Source: Cytophagaceae bacterium (lineage in GTDB: Bacteria > Bacteroidota > Bacteroidia > Cytophagales > JAIYAX01). Taken from it: DNA of 64,000 nt. The stretch is from assembly GCA_027488815.1 (NCBI GenBank), contig JAIYAX010000018.1:53878-117877 (forward strand), written 5' to 3'. The translations under genes and the position numbers were made by a program. Numbering within the stretch: the first letter of the stretch is position 1; the number at the start of each line of letters is the position of its first letter. Positions 25,277-34,165 of the stretch are shown piece by piece. The notes under the pieces are model-generated. The model did not search any database. It was not told the DNA's origin and saw nothing but the letters and a program-made list of their open reading frames with translations.

Positions 25277-25986
25277 GAGAGCGTGGATCGGTGTTGAAAG
25301 ATGCTGTTAATGCCTGTCTCCGCCAATTGTCTATACCCTTTGGCCTCCAACAAGCGGCGCATAGCTTCCGGCTCATGCTCACCGGCAAGTCCATTGGTTT
25401 CGATGCAAATGAGTACAGGAAAGGAATTGTCAAACGAAGTTGTACTGATGATCGCCGCATCTAACCCTTCCACATCAAGGCTAAGAAGGGCAGGGAATTT
25501 TCCATTGAGATGCTGATCTACAATTTGATTTAAGGTGAGAATGTTGACTTCCTGCTCCTGTTTCAATAGGCTGAGCTTCTCATGAAGGATACGGTCTTTC
25601 TCCGCTTCGGAAAAGGTGTTCAGGGTAGCATTTTCAAAACTATAAAACACCATCCTGCCCGGCTGCGGCCCTACCCCGCTGACCAAAATATGGTCTTTTG
25701 GTCTCCATTTTTTAAAATCGTTGGCAAAGTCCGGGTTGGCATCCACCACCATCCCACGGCATCCTTTGCGATAAAACAAAGCGGTATTGCTTAAATGAAA
25801 AGGATGATAGGCGCCTATATCGAGATAGTCAGGTTGCTGAATTCCTAACCTTAAAAACAAGCTATCCAGAATAAGGTCCTCCCCATGTTGTGAGTAGGAC
25901 CTGAGCCCTGCATGCACACTTTGCTTTACCCTGTAGTCCTGAATGAAACGAGGGATCAGTTTGGAAATAGTCTTTTTCAAATCCAT
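25273..25986 (-). CDS. FkbM-family methyltransferase
   Basis: This shorter FkbM protein (237 residues) starts with a basic helix. Its SAM site is YLDIGAYHPFHLSNTALFY, the acidic strand is GMVVDANPDFANDFKKW, and the conserved LLSLDVEGLDAAIIS follows. The opening SYSQHGEDLILDSLF is typical of the subgroup found in capsule loci. It should O-methylate a sugar in the glycan. It overlaps the GT11 gene by 4 bases and starts 3 bases after a GT4 gene. Confidence 0.88.
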   Translation of the reverse strand: MDLKKTISKLIPRFIQDYRVKQSVHAGLRSYSQHGEDLILDSLFLRLGIQQPDYLDIGAYHPFHLSNTALFYRKGCRGMVVDANPDFANDFKKWRPKDHILVSGVGPQPGRMVFYSFENATLNTFSEAEKDRILHEKLSLLKQEQEVNILTLNQIVDQHLNGKFPALLSLDVEGLDAAIISTTSFDNSFPVLICIETNGLAGEHEPEAMRRLLEAKGYRQLAETGINSIFQHRSTLS

Positions 25987-25989
25987 GGA

Positions 25990-27120
25990 TTATCCCTGCT
26001 GATGGATTACCTGATGGGCCACATTCAAAAAACACTCACCTGCCTCCTCACGTACCTTGTTGTAATCTCCATGAGCTGCTGTCATTTCGTGCTCCCAGAC
26101 CAAGCCGATTACCCTGGCTAAATCCTTTGCATTTTGGGCTTCAAAAAAATGTACTCCGGAAGTAACTTGCTCTTTCAGCACGGCTATGTCAGAACAAATC
26201 AACCATTTGTCCAGTGCTTTGGCTTCTTCTACACTGGTGCTCCAGCCTTCAAAAAGCGAAGGTTGTAAAATGGCTTTGGAATGAACCATGAGACTGAGTT
26301 GATCCTCTCTGGGAATTAGGCCCAGGAAATGGATATGCTCAAGTCCCTCTGACTTTACTTTTGCCTTAAGGCCATCTGGATAATCTCTTTTGTTACCGTC
26401 ATATTCGTTGCCGGTAAACACGATCGTTGGGTACAGGTTCTGCTTTCTCAACTCCAGAGCCGCTTCAATCACAACAGGGTGGTTTTTGCTGCGGGCCAAC
26501 ACATTCGGGCAAATGATAAATGGAGCTTGAAAGCCATATTTCTGCTTGAGCAAGTCCAAAGGTTGAAGTGTAAACTGTTCCTTAGCAACTGAGGTAGCAA
26601 AGGGAAAGGCATAAAGCTTTTCAGCTTCAGCGTCTGGATAAAATTGCAGAAAATGCTGCCTTCCGGTTTCGCTTGAGAATACTACCCGGGCTTTCTCCTG
26701 TACCAATCGACGATACCATTCATCTCTGCGCAGCACTTCTGTTTCCGGAAAAAACTGAGGGTAAAACTTTTCCTGCATATCCGGTATCCAAAACAGGAGA
26801 CGGTCTGTCAAGTGATAAGGAAAATCAAAGGAAGCCGGATAGAGTACATCAACCTTGGGTAAATGATAGGGTTTTATCAGTTCCCTGCCCAAAATCCGGT
26901 TAATCACACGAAACGCCTTTGGGACAAACAATGGCACTAAGCGAACTCCCCGTTTTTCAAAAGGCTGCAGCAGTTCACGGTCTTTTTCCTGAGTGTAGTA
27001 GACGTACAATTCATAAGGCAGCCCGCTCTTCAGGCTTAAGATCGCTTGAAGTAGACTTAGCAAGTAATAAGTGCCCCCACTCCAGGTGGAGTTTTGACTA
27101 AAAAGTATCCCTATTTTCAA
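25990..27120 (-). CDS. GT4 glycosyltransferase
   Basis: The 376-residue GT-B protein opens MKIGILFSQNSTWSGGTYYL. Its donor domain has FIICPNVLARSKNHPVVIEA and ends with AILQPSLFEGWSTSVEEAKA, the E-x7-E signature of GT4. It is clearly paralogous to the enzyme at 30.6-31.8 kb, which shares WxGGTYY near the start, the same LxFWIPDxQ-type phrase, and GLIPREDQLSLM against GFIPREDQLSLM. The pair probably adds similar sugars at two positions. It overlaps the epimerase gene by 23 bases. Confidence 0.9.
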   Translation of the reverse strand: MKIGILFSQNSTWSGGTYYLLSLLQAILSLKSGLPYELYVYYTQEKDRELLQPFEKRGVRLVPLFVPKAFRVINRILGRELIKPYHLPKVDVLYPASFDFPYHLTDRLLFWIPDMQEKFYPQFFPETEVLRRDEWYRRLVQEKARVVFSSETGRQHFLQFYPDAEAEKLYAFPFATSVAKEQFTLQPLDLLKQKYGFQAPFIICPNVLARSKNHPVVIEAALELRKQNLYPTIVFTGNEYDGNKRDYPDGLKAKVKSEGLEHIHFLGLIPREDQLSLMVHSKAILQPSLFEGWSTSVEEAKALDKWLICSDIAVLKEQVTSGVHFFEAQNAKDLARVIGLVWEHEMTAAHGDYNKVREEAGECFLNVAHQVIHQQG

Positions 27121-28018
27121 TTGAATGCAGCCAGTCAGCTACTTGTGAAAGTCCATCAGTAAGTGGCACCGATGTTCGGTAGCCCAAATTTTTCAAGCGT
27201 TGGATATCTGCTTCCCAATAAAGCGGGTCGCCTATTCGTCGCTGTCCGTTAAACTCCAATCGGGTACCGGGGCTGTTGTAAGTTAAAAAGGTTTGAACCG
27301 CCTCGTGTATGCTAACTGCCTTACCATTGGCAACGTTGATGATACCGGTGCCCTTTTCAGGCTGCCTGATGACCAAACCCAGAGCCTGACATACATCCGC
27401 AACATGAATAAAATCCCGTGTCTCCTGACCTGTTCCGGAAAGGATTAACACCTCAGGCCGGGCTCTAATCTTTTGATAAATATCCCAAAAAAGTTGTTTT
27501 CGAAGCTCTCTTCCATAAGCTGAAAAGATCCGAAAGATGGTGGCTTTCAGATCAAAAAGACGGGCATACTCCGTGATGAGAGTCTCCGAGACCTGCTTAT
27601 GAAATCCATAAGGAGACATGGGAGCCCCTTTGGCTTGTTCAGCTACAGGAAGCTCAGATGGATTGCCATAAACCGCTGCGCTGGAAAGATGCAGGTAGTG
27701 GCAGTCTGCTTTTTCCTTTCTGATGGCTTCGAGTTGCCTTTGAACCGCCACTACGTTACTGTTGAAATCAAGGGTTGGATGCTCAAATGAAAAGGCCACA
27801 GAGGCTGAGCCTGAGGCGTTCAGGCAAACGTCAGGTTGAAACTGCCGGATGACTTCGTGGTAATCCATAGAAAACGCATCGACCCGGTGGTACTCATAAT
27901 GGTCCGACAAAGCCGTGTATACAATGTCACAGCCCGCTACCTGCCAACCCTGCTGCTGAAAGGCTGTTAAAGCATGCCTTCCGATGAAGCCTTCTGAACC
28001 TATGACAAGTATTCTCAT
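27098..28018 (-). CDS. NAD-dependent epimerase/dehydratase
   Basis: The 306-residue extended SDR enzyme has the NAD motif VIGSEGFIGRH, the catalytic Ser region LSSAAVYGNPSE and the YxxxK pair in YGFHK, all intact. The middle part, RIFSAYGRELRKQLFWDI and GTGQETRDFIHVADV, is the usual nucleotide-sugar epimerase scaffold. It likely converts a UDP-, GDP- or dTDP-hexose for the glycan (4-epimerase or dehydratase); the exact sugar is not determined. It overlaps the following GT4 gene and is separated by 7 bases from the methyltransferase gene. Confidence 0.85.
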   Translation of the reverse strand: MRILVIGSEGFIGRHALTAFQQQGWQVAGCDIVYTALSDHYEYHRVDAFSMDYHEVIRQFQPDVCLNASGSASVAFSFEHPTLDFNSNVVAVQRQLEAIRKEKADCHYLHLSSAAVYGNPSELPVAEQAKGAPMSPYGFHKQVSETLITEYARLFDLKATIFRIFSAYGRELRKQLFWDIYQKIRARPEVLILSGTGQETRDFIHVADVCQALGLVIRQPEKGTGIINVANGKAVSIHEAVQTFLTYNSPGTRLEFNGQRRIGDPLYWEADIQRLKNLGYRTSVPLTDGLSQVADWLHSIENRDTF

Positions 28019-28025
28019 TTACAGG

Positions 28026-28913
28026 CTATTTTCTTGCAATAAAGGCAATATGACGGCCTTGGGCAACCGATACCGGTGGACGGTATCCATAGCGATTGCG
28101 CACATACCAACGATACAGGAACAAAGCCCCCGGAAAAGCGGAAATACGGCCCAGTTTTGCTGCCAAAAGGTGATCTGAACTCAATACACGATGTTCCTCA
28201 AGCCAGGCAGAGTGCTCCGGAGCATAATTGATGACGTTGTCATAGTGTTGCAAGGTCAACTCGATTTGAAACCCTGCCCCCTGAATGGCTTCTCTGTACT
28301 CCAATTCAGTATAGGCATTCTCCCCCTGGTAGTACTTATGAAGAGGGTGAGACTGTAGAAACTCTTGCAATCCGGCAGTATTATCTACCACATGGTCTCG
28401 CAGGCTGAACAAAATACCACCTTTACGAAGTACCCTCTGACATTCGGTGACGAAGAGCCTAAGGTTTGCGGCATGGTGCAGAGCTTGCCTTACAAAAACG
28501 ACATCAACACTTTGGTCACCAAGAGGAATGTGTTCACCACTACCATCGAAAATGTGGATACTCGGTTGACCATGTTCTGTCAACTGCTGAATGGCAGCCC
28601 TGCCTGTGTGTAATCCTGGATCCGGCTCAATGGCAAAAACTTCATAAGCGGCCTTCGCAAATGCATAGCTGGCTACTCCGTTTCCGGCACCCACATCGGC
28701 TATCTGTTTTGCCTTGGGTGAATGATGTTGCACTAGCTGAAGCACCTCTAAAAATTCAGCGCTGTCTGAATACCTCCGGGCATTTTCAATTACATCTTCA
28801 GAGAGGTAGGCATCATGGAGCAATGGTTTCATCTCCTTCTGTGTCCTTGCCCACAATATGGTTTCTTCCCAGGTCACGAGAGCGTTGATTTTTGCTTCCA
28901 TCGCTGATACCAT
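28026..28913 (-). CDS. Class I SAM-dependent methyltransferase
   Basis: The 295-residue protein has a helical N-terminal cap, then the SAM motif IADVGAGNGVASYAFAKA, the acidic strand VFAIEPDPGLHTG, and the motif IV region VDVVFVRQALHHA followed by LRKGGILFSLRDH. It is a small-molecule or sugar methyltransferase of the Methyltransf_11 type. The start may be the ATG at 28913 or MEAK at 28901; both overlap the preceding GT2 gene. Its C-terminal 40 residues are basic with aromatic patches. The substrate is probably a glycan sugar, from context only. Confidence 0.8.
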   Translation of the reverse strand: MVSAMEAKINALVTWEETILWARTQKEMKPLLHDAYLSEDVIENARRYSDSAEFLEVLQLVQHHSPKAKQIADVGAGNGVASYAFAKAAYEVFAIEPDPGLHTGRAAIQQLTEHGQPSIHIFDGSGEHIPLGDQSVDVVFVRQALHHAANLRLFVTECQRVLRKGGILFSLRDHVVDNTAGLQEFLQSHPLHKYYQGENAYTELEYREAIQGAGFQIELTLQHYDNVINYAPEHSAWLEEHRVLSSDHLLAAKLGRISAFPGALFLYRWYVRNRYGYRPPVSVAQGRHIAFIARK

Positions 28914-29809
28914 TCCGGGAACAGCACCTCACCAAAGAGCATCTTCCATTCTGCACGGGTCTTGAGTGGCAGGCTGAACAGGTAACCCAGCAGATTTTTG
29001 GTGAAGGGTAAAATTTTCCTTTGCTGCCTGTATTCTTTCAGGCTATACCATCTCCTTTGCTTCTCACTCAATCGCTTCAATTCATCCGGAATACTATTTT
29101 CCGCTTTGATAAATGCCCTTACGTTCATTTCCGCCTCAAAATAAGATCGCTGCACCTTTTTATCTCCTCCCAGGCGATGCATCAAAGCAGGGCAAGCTGC
29201 TGAACATTCATGGAAATAAAGCCCTTTCAATCCCAGTTGGAGCATAAACTTCCAGTCTTCCGAGGCTTTGAGCTGAGGGTCAAATCGGGTATCACTGATA
29301 GCGGAGCGCCTGACAAGGGCTACCCCAATTTGAAATGGGATATATCTGACCAAATGCCTGAGTATCTCTTTACGATTGCTCCTTCCTTCCAATGCTGAAA
29401 CAGAAAACCCGGGGCCAAGCACTTGTTGTTTATCCCGAAACAACAGTGAAGGACCATAGACCAAATCGAAATGTGGATTTTCGTTCATTTCCTGAACCTG
29501 AAATGCCAGCTTACCGGGAGCCAGAATATCATCCGCATCCAGAAACTGAATAAACTCCCCGGTGGCGAGCTCAAGTCCCAGATTTCTGGCAACAGATACA
29601 CCTTCATTTTGCTTGTGAATGACATTTATCCCGGCATACCTGTTTTGCCATGTCCTCAATAACGTTTCCGATGGGTCAGTCGATCCATCGTTGATCACGA
29701 TAAGTTCCAAGTCATCAATTCCTTGGGCCAGCACTGACCCTATACATTCATCCAAATAGTCTGCATGGTTGTACACAGGAATGATCACCGAAACGGCAGG
29801 TTTGCTCAT
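28874..29809 (-). CDS. GT2 glycosyltransferase
   Basis: The 311-residue GT-A enzyme starts VSVIIPVYNHADYLDECIGS and has LIVINDGSTDPSETLL and the metal motif FIQFLDADDILAPGK. The acceptor part includes DTRFDPQLKASEDWKFMLQL with the expected ED base. The C-terminal ~70 residues are basic and hydrophobic, likely a membrane-lying tail. It overlaps the preceding GT2 gene by 4 bases and the methyltransferase gene by 40. Nothing is unusual in length or motifs. Confidence 0.9.
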   Translation of the reverse strand: MSKPAVSVIIPVYNHADYLDECIGSVLAQGIDDLELIVINDGSTDPSETLLRTWQNRYAGINVIHKQNEGVSVARNLGLELATGEFIQFLDADDILAPGKLAFQVQEMNENPHFDLVYGPSLLFRDKQQVLGPGFSVSALEGRSNRKEILRHLVRYIPFQIGVALVRRSAISDTRFDPQLKASEDWKFMLQLGLKGLYFHECSAACPALMHRLGGDKKVQRSYFEAEMNVRAFIKAENSIPDELKRLSEKQRRWYSLKEYRQQRKILPFTKNLLGYLFSLPLKTRAEWKMLFGEVLFPEWYQRWKQKSTLS

Positions 29810-30633
29810 CTGTTTTTGAAATAAGCGAGCACTTCCCGTATGTAGTGCCAGGTGTTGCCACTTTGAATGGCGGCAAGTCCAATGGCGGTAAAGGCTTTTC
29901 GATATTTCCTTAAATGCAGCATTTGCAAGCCCAAACGTCCGATCTGCCGGTAATCATTTGCCTTCCCATTTTGCTGCGTTTTCAAATGCCGGGCAACAAG
30001 AAGATGTTTATTTCTGAGAAAGGGGATATCCAGAGCAACAGCGCTTGCCCCACGCTCGTCATACTTCACCAGCACCTCATTCAGGTAGCCAAAGTTGAGA
30101 TTTTCCAATCCGAATGCCTTAATCTCAAAAGCATAATCTGCTGCCAACCTGTACTTTGTTTCAAACAATCCAACTCTGGTAAAAATCGACCTGTGGCATA
30201 CTAAGGCCTGATGGCAAATGGGTCTGTCTACCAGACTTTTAGGTTGAAATCCATGATAACTTATTCTATTTTCCGAGGGATAATTGAGCACATCTCCAAT
30301 CAAAATCTCTTTGCCTGCTAAACATTCTGCCACCTTAGCAAGGGTGTCATGGGAATAAAGCCTGTCATCTGCTCCAAGAAACCATATATATGTTCCGGAA
30401 GACTCTTGAACACCTCTGTTCATCGCCTCATAAATACCGGGTTGCTGAAAACTAATCCAGCGAGCAAAAGGATATTTACCGGCTATTTGTGCACTATCAT
30501 CGGTACTCTTATGGTCAACAATGAGCACTTCAAAGTCCTGATAGTTTTGTGCGGCAATACTTTCAAGACAGCCAGATAAGACTCTTGCCGCTTGCCGGGT
30601 AGGGATGATAATCGAAAAAAATGGCTGACTCAG
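29806..30633 (-). CDS. GT2 glycosyltransferase, probable CTG start codon
   Basis: The first ATG/GTG start in this frame (GTG 30528) would remove the first strand of the GT-A fold. Reading upstream gives 35 more residues, FFSIIIPTRQAARVLSGCLE then SIAAQNYQDFE, which is exactly the missing GT2 N-terminus. No ATG, GTG or TTG exists there. A CTG at 30631-30633 overlaps the upstream TGA as CTGA, the same 4-base geometry as the ATGA overlaps elsewhere in the locus, so I take it as the start (275 residues). The remainder has LIVDHKSTDDS and FLGADDRLYS (metal site). A compact WcaA-like inverting enzyme is likely. Confidence 0.75.
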   Translation of the reverse strand: MSQPFFSIIIPTRQAARVLSGCLESIAAQNYQDFEVLIVDHKSTDDSAQIAGKYPFARWISFQQPGIYEAMNRGVQESSGTYIWFLGADDRLYSHDTLAKVAECLAGKEILIGDVLNYPSENRISYHGFQPKSLVDRPICHQALVCHRSIFTRVGLFETKYRLAADYAFEIKAFGLENLNFGYLNEVLVKYDERGASAVALDIPFLRNKHLLVARHLKTQQNGKANDYRQIGRLGLQMLHLRKYRKAFTAIGLAAIQSGNTWHYIREVLAYFKNR

Positions 30634-31778
30634 TTGACTTTCAGGGTTTGGAGCAATTGTGCAAAATTCCGTGCGAACTCAAGCTGATTGATCCTGTAGT
30701 CAAAGTCTATGGGAACAGCCGGCGCATCGATCATGCTGGCAATGGCTTTGGACATGGAAGCCACATCATTGGGGTTGAAAAAACTGCAATTCTGCTTCAG
30801 CTGCTCCTGGTGTACCTCAATGGAGGAGGCGATCACCCATTTGTTTAAACATTTGGCATCTTCGATCACCGTACTCCAGCCTTCATAAAGACTAGGCTGT
30901 ATGACCGCCAGGCTGGAAGCCATCAAGGAAAGTTGATCTTCACGGGGAATAAACCCCAGAAACTGCACCCGATCTTCAATACCCAGACTATGAACAGCAT
31001 CTTTGACTTCATCTATGTAGCTGTTGTTTCGATAATCGTGCATCTTCCCTGTGAGCAGGTATTTGACTCTGCGGTCTGTTGCCCCAATCTGAGCTATGGC
31101 TTCAAAAAGTCTAAGGTGGTTTTTGTGTTGCCAGAACTGATTGGCCACAATAAAATAGTCAGAGTCAATACCATACTTCTCCCTGACCTGAGGAAGTTTG
31201 CTTGTAGTATGAAAAACTGTGAAGGGCAGAACAAAGCATTTGTTGCCAGCTTCAGGGAAAAAATGACTGAACTCTGACTGGCTGGATTCACTTGAGAACA
31301 CGATCTGATTACGGCTCACAATCATACGGTGAATAAGCTCGTTTCGGGTCTTGATCTCCTGGTCCGTAAAATAGTGAGGGTACCGCTTGTGCTGCAAATC
31401 AGGTATCCAGTAGATCATTTTGCTTCTGGAAATCCTTTCAAACACCTGCTTCTTTTGTGTTGGGAAAATGAGGTCTATTTTATCGGGATTCAATCGCTTA
31501 TCGATCAGATCTTTGCCCAAAAAAGGTCTTAGCAAAACATTGATTAAACGTTGAGAAAAGCTTAGGGTGCAATCTTCCGGCCTGATCACAAACCGGTTTT
31601 CAAACAACTCCTGTAACTCTCTGCTTTCCTGATCTTTTGAGGTCAAAATGGTGACTTCCGGCTGCTCCCTGGCTGGCAACAATGTAAGTGACCAAAGCAG
31701 GTTCTGGATGTAATACGTGCCGCCGATCCAATTCTCATTGTAGGTATAGGGAATGGCCAGCCTTATCTTTCGACTCAT
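30630..31778 (-). CDS. GT4 glycosyltransferase
   Basis: The 382-residue GT-B enzyme begins IRLAIPYTYNENWIGGTYYI. The donor half carries YFIVANQFWQHKNHLRLFEA and the E-x7-E signature AVIQPSLYEGWSTVIEDAKC. It is a paralogue of the enzyme at 26-27 kb, with shared phrases through both domains. Its stop codon TGA overlaps the proposed CTG start of the next gene, and its own ATG overlaps the methyltransferase gene upstream by 4 bases. Confidence 0.9.
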   Translation of the reverse strand: MSRKIRLAIPYTYNENWIGGTYYIQNLLWSLTLLPAREQPEVTILTSKDQESRELQELFENRFVIRPEDCTLSFSQRLINVLLRPFLGKDLIDKRLNPDKIDLIFPTQKKQVFERISRSKMIYWIPDLQHKRYPHYFTDQEIKTRNELIHRMIVSRNQIVFSSESSQSEFSHFFPEAGNKCFVLPFTVFHTTSKLPQVREKYGIDSDYFIVANQFWQHKNHLRLFEAIAQIGATDRRVKYLLTGKMHDYRNNSYIDEVKDAVHSLGIEDRVQFLGFIPREDQLSLMASSLAVIQPSLYEGWSTVIEDAKCLNKWVIASSIEVHQEQLKQNCSFFNPNDVASMSKAIASMIDAPAVPIDFDYRINQLEFARNFAQLLQTLKVN

Positions 31779-32662
31779 GTATCCTTCTGAAAGCTAAGAC
31801 AAGCCACTGCCCGGCTGTGAGCTGCCCCATCTGCCCCTTTTCCCTCGCCTGTATGAGGGTTGTATGACCTGCTAGTTCGGCAATCGGATTCTTTAGACCA
31901 TTTCCAACCTTGGTTAACGTACTGAAAATAATCCAAATAGACCGAACCTTTAGGCCTTAGATATCCATTCATGTGCTCTACCATTGCCTGATCAAATTGC
32001 TGAAAGAACCCATGATCTTCCCACTGCCCGTAAGGAACTGTAATCAGCAACAGCCCTCCTGGTTTTAGTACACGTTCACACTCCGCCAGAGCTTCCATAA
32101 AGCTGTAGGAAGCCTGCCCGGGACTTGATGCCCTTGGTAATTGGTAACCATAAACGGACATGTCCATATCGATATGTTCCAGAGTAGATTGGCATACCAC
32201 AGTATCAAATGCTCCGTCTTTAAAAATCAAGTGCCTCAAATCGCCGAATTGATACGAAACCCTTCGCTCCGGAAAATGCTGCTCTTCAGGGAAGAAGGTC
32301 TGAATACAAAGCTCAAAAGAACCGATGAGCGGAGCAGATAAAACAAAATCATAGTTAAAAGTTGCACCTGCATCCAACAGCCTGCCCGATTGAGAGGTGA
32401 GTTTGGAAAAAACCCAGAGGTATTCAACGAGCCTTTCATCAAGACCCTGCCCGAAACCATCAGGCAATACTCCCTGTACAAACTTGTCCATCAAAGCCTG
32501 ATCGGCCAGACTTTTTGAAATCACCTGATTGCGGTAATCGAGGTAGCCATGTGACCAGGGCAATCGGCCATGAGCCAGGTAGTAGTCGATCCGGGACTGG
32601 ACAGGGTCGGCAGGTGTTTGGCCTCTTAACTTTTGGATCAGCGTTTTGATCTTCTCTCTCAC
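31775..32662 (-). CDS. SAM-dependent methyltransferase-like protein
   Basis: The 295-residue protein has a basic helical N-terminus and a Rossmann core with LLDAGATFNYDFVLS as a degenerate SAM loop, a YQFGDLRHLIFKDGAFDTVV strand, the phrase QSTLEHIDMDMSVYG, and CERVLKPGGLLLITVPYGQW. This layout is that of Methyltransf_11 enzymes, although the loop lacks the usual GxGxG. The C-terminal SRAVACLSFQKD is as in glycan-locus methyltransferases. The target is probably a sugar on the surface polymer. It is coupled on both sides by 4-base overlaps. Confidence 0.75.
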   Translation of the reverse strand: MREKIKTLIQKLRGQTPADPVQSRIDYYLAHGRLPWSHGYLDYRNQVISKSLADQALMDKFVQGVLPDGFGQGLDERLVEYLWVFSKLTSQSGRLLDAGATFNYDFVLSAPLIGSFELCIQTFFPEEQHFPERRVSYQFGDLRHLIFKDGAFDTVVCQSTLEHIDMDMSVYGYQLPRASSPGQASYSFMEALAECERVLKPGGLLLITVPYGQWEDHGFFQQFDQAMVEHMNGYLRPKGSVYLDYFQYVNQGWKWSKESDCRTSRSYNPHTGEGKGADGAAHSRAVACLSFQKDT

Positions 32663-33306
32663 TGTAGTTTACGGATAAGCCTGGCCGGGTTTCCAGCCAT
32701 CAGGCTGAATGGTTCCACATCATGGGTAAGTACAGAACTTGCTGCGATAATGGATCCTTTACCAATTCGAATGCCTTTGAGTATGGTTACCTGAGAGCTG
32801 ATCCAGACATGATCTTCGATGACCACTGGAGCCGACTCGATATTGGGTTTTACCTTGCTATGGCCCTTTGAAATGAGTTGCCTAAAGCCCTCTGCCCGTT
32901 CCAGGTGGTTCATCTCATGCGAATTGGTATCGCTGATGTTTACTTGATGGGAAATCAAAACGTGTGAACCAATCACAACCCTTTCGGCACTCCAGATACG
33001 GCTGTGTTCACCAAGGAAAACTTCATCACCCATTTGAATGATTCCACCATAAGCGAAAACCAGTAATTCACCCCGCAAATGGCAATCGGCACCGGTCTTG
33101 ATGGAATTCGGAGTGTTTTGGAAATTTTCAATCCTTGCTCCAGGATACAGTTTAGTGCCAGTTCCGAAGCTAAATTTTTGATATAAGGCTTGGGTCTCCA
33201 TTGCCCTGACCTGCTCTGCAAACTGAATCCAGTTAAGCTCAGGGTTATGCAATACCAAATCAGAATGAAGGCATCTGGCCAGCCATTTTTGCAAAAACTT
33301 ATACAC
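32659..33306 (-). CDS. Left-handed beta-helix O-acyltransferase (hexapeptide repeat)
   Basis: The 215-residue protein shows hexapeptide repeats over about residues 50-205, for example IQMGDEVFLGEHSRIW, RVVIGSHVLISHQVNI and IRIGKGSIIAASSVL. The catalytic histidine is expected in DTNSHEMN, and the C-terminal cap AGNPARLIRKLQ is typical of the WbbJ/NodL/maltose-acetyltransferase group. It should acetylate a sugar hydroxyl or amine on the glycan using acetyl-CoA. Its N-terminal helix overlaps the GT gene upstream by 8 bases. Confidence 0.9.
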   Translation of the reverse strand: MYKFLQKWLARCLHSDLVLHNPELNWIQFAEQVRAMETQALYQKFSFGTGTKLYPGARIENFQNTPNSIKTGADCHLRGELLVFAYGGIIQMGDEVFLGEHSRIWSAERVVIGSHVLISHQVNISDTNSHEMNHLERAEGFRQLISKGHSKVKPNIESAPVVIEDHVWISSQVTILKGIRIGKGSIIAASSVLTHDVEPFSLMAGNPARLIRKLQ

Positions 33307-34165
33307 CGATCTTCCTACGAATTCTTTGAACCAAAGGCAATTTCTGATCCGGGTTAAGTGCTTGTTTCTGCCTGTCTTCCATAGCGTAATGAACAGCTTT
33401 TTGTTTAGGCATGTCCGGTAGTTTTAGCACTGGTTTTACTGATCCAAAGTTATGTGCATGCACCCCGCTGCCGTCAAAGCCTATGTTTTGCATCAGGGAC
33501 ACCCTCGGAAAAAGGCCTAACCCATGTTGACTTTGCACATAGGCAAACCACCTGATCGCCCAGGAATTGGGATTGCCAAGCATGTCACTGAAAGGATAGC
33601 CACCAAAGTTTATCCTGCGCAACAAGCCTTTCTGTGTCAAAATACTTTTCTCGTCATAATTCTTCCTGAAAGCCTGCCAGCGGTCAGCCCAGGTTGCCCA
33701 GCCCCAAGAACTGGTTGCCAACCGGCTAAGAAAGGGTTCACCCTCTATGATCCCCAGATCAAACTGATAGGCATTTATGGACCATACTCTTTTATCCGAT
33801 TGATAATCAAGCAGTCCTACTTTACAATAGTGTAGAAAACAAGGAGAAGAGACCAGATCGTCTTCCATAATAATTGCCGAACGGTACTGACTAAATACCT
33901 CATCCAGGCCGGAGATGACATTGGCATAAAGCCCTACATTTTGCTCCCTCAAACGGATCTGCTTCAGCCCGGGCCAGTTAAACTGTTGGATCAGTTCCCT
34001 GACTTGCTGAACCTTCTCCAGATCCGACTCTCCTTTGGCAGCATCGGCAAAAATGATCAGCGGATGCCGGGATGAACCGTCATTTGATGCCAACGCATTC
34101 AGGCAGTGCTGTAGATGCTCTGGCCGGGCATAAACAAATAGGGCAATGGGCGGATGCTCAGGCAT
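33299..34165 (-). CDS. GT-A glycosyltransferase with EDD metal motif (GNT-I-like)
   Basis: I choose the ATG at 34165 (MPEHPPIALFVYARPEHL, 288 residues); an earlier ATG at 34183 is possible. After the N-terminal strand come LIIFADAAKGESD and SAIIMEDDLVSSPCFL, where EDD should bind metal and nucleotide sugar as in GNT-I-like (GT13-type) folds. A conserved tryptophan-rich stretch follows, ATSSWGWATWADRWQAF, typical of this bacterial group. It would transfer a sugar in the cytoplasm. It overlaps the asnB stop by 8 bases. Confidence 0.8.
   Translation of the reverse strand: MPEHPPIALFVYARPEHLQHCLNALASNDGSSRHPLIIFADAAKGESDLEKVQQVRELIQQFNWPGLKQIRLREQNVGLYANVISGLDEVFSQYRSAIIMEDDLVSSPCFLHYCKVGLLDYQSDKRVWSINAYQFDLGIIEGEPFLSRLATSSWGWATWADRWQAFRKNYDEKSILTQKGLLRRINFGGYPFSDMLGNPNSWAIRWFAYVQSQHGLGLFPRVSLMQNIGFDGSGVHAHNFGSVKPVLKLPDMPKQKAVHYAMEDRQKQALNPDQKLPLVQRIRRKIGV

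Noticed and set aside
28026..28913. Large overlap (40 bases) between methyltransferase and GT2 genes taken as a frameshift
   Set aside because: Both proteins are complete in their own frames. A second start 12 bases in (28901) reduces the overlap, and such overlaps are common in this operon.
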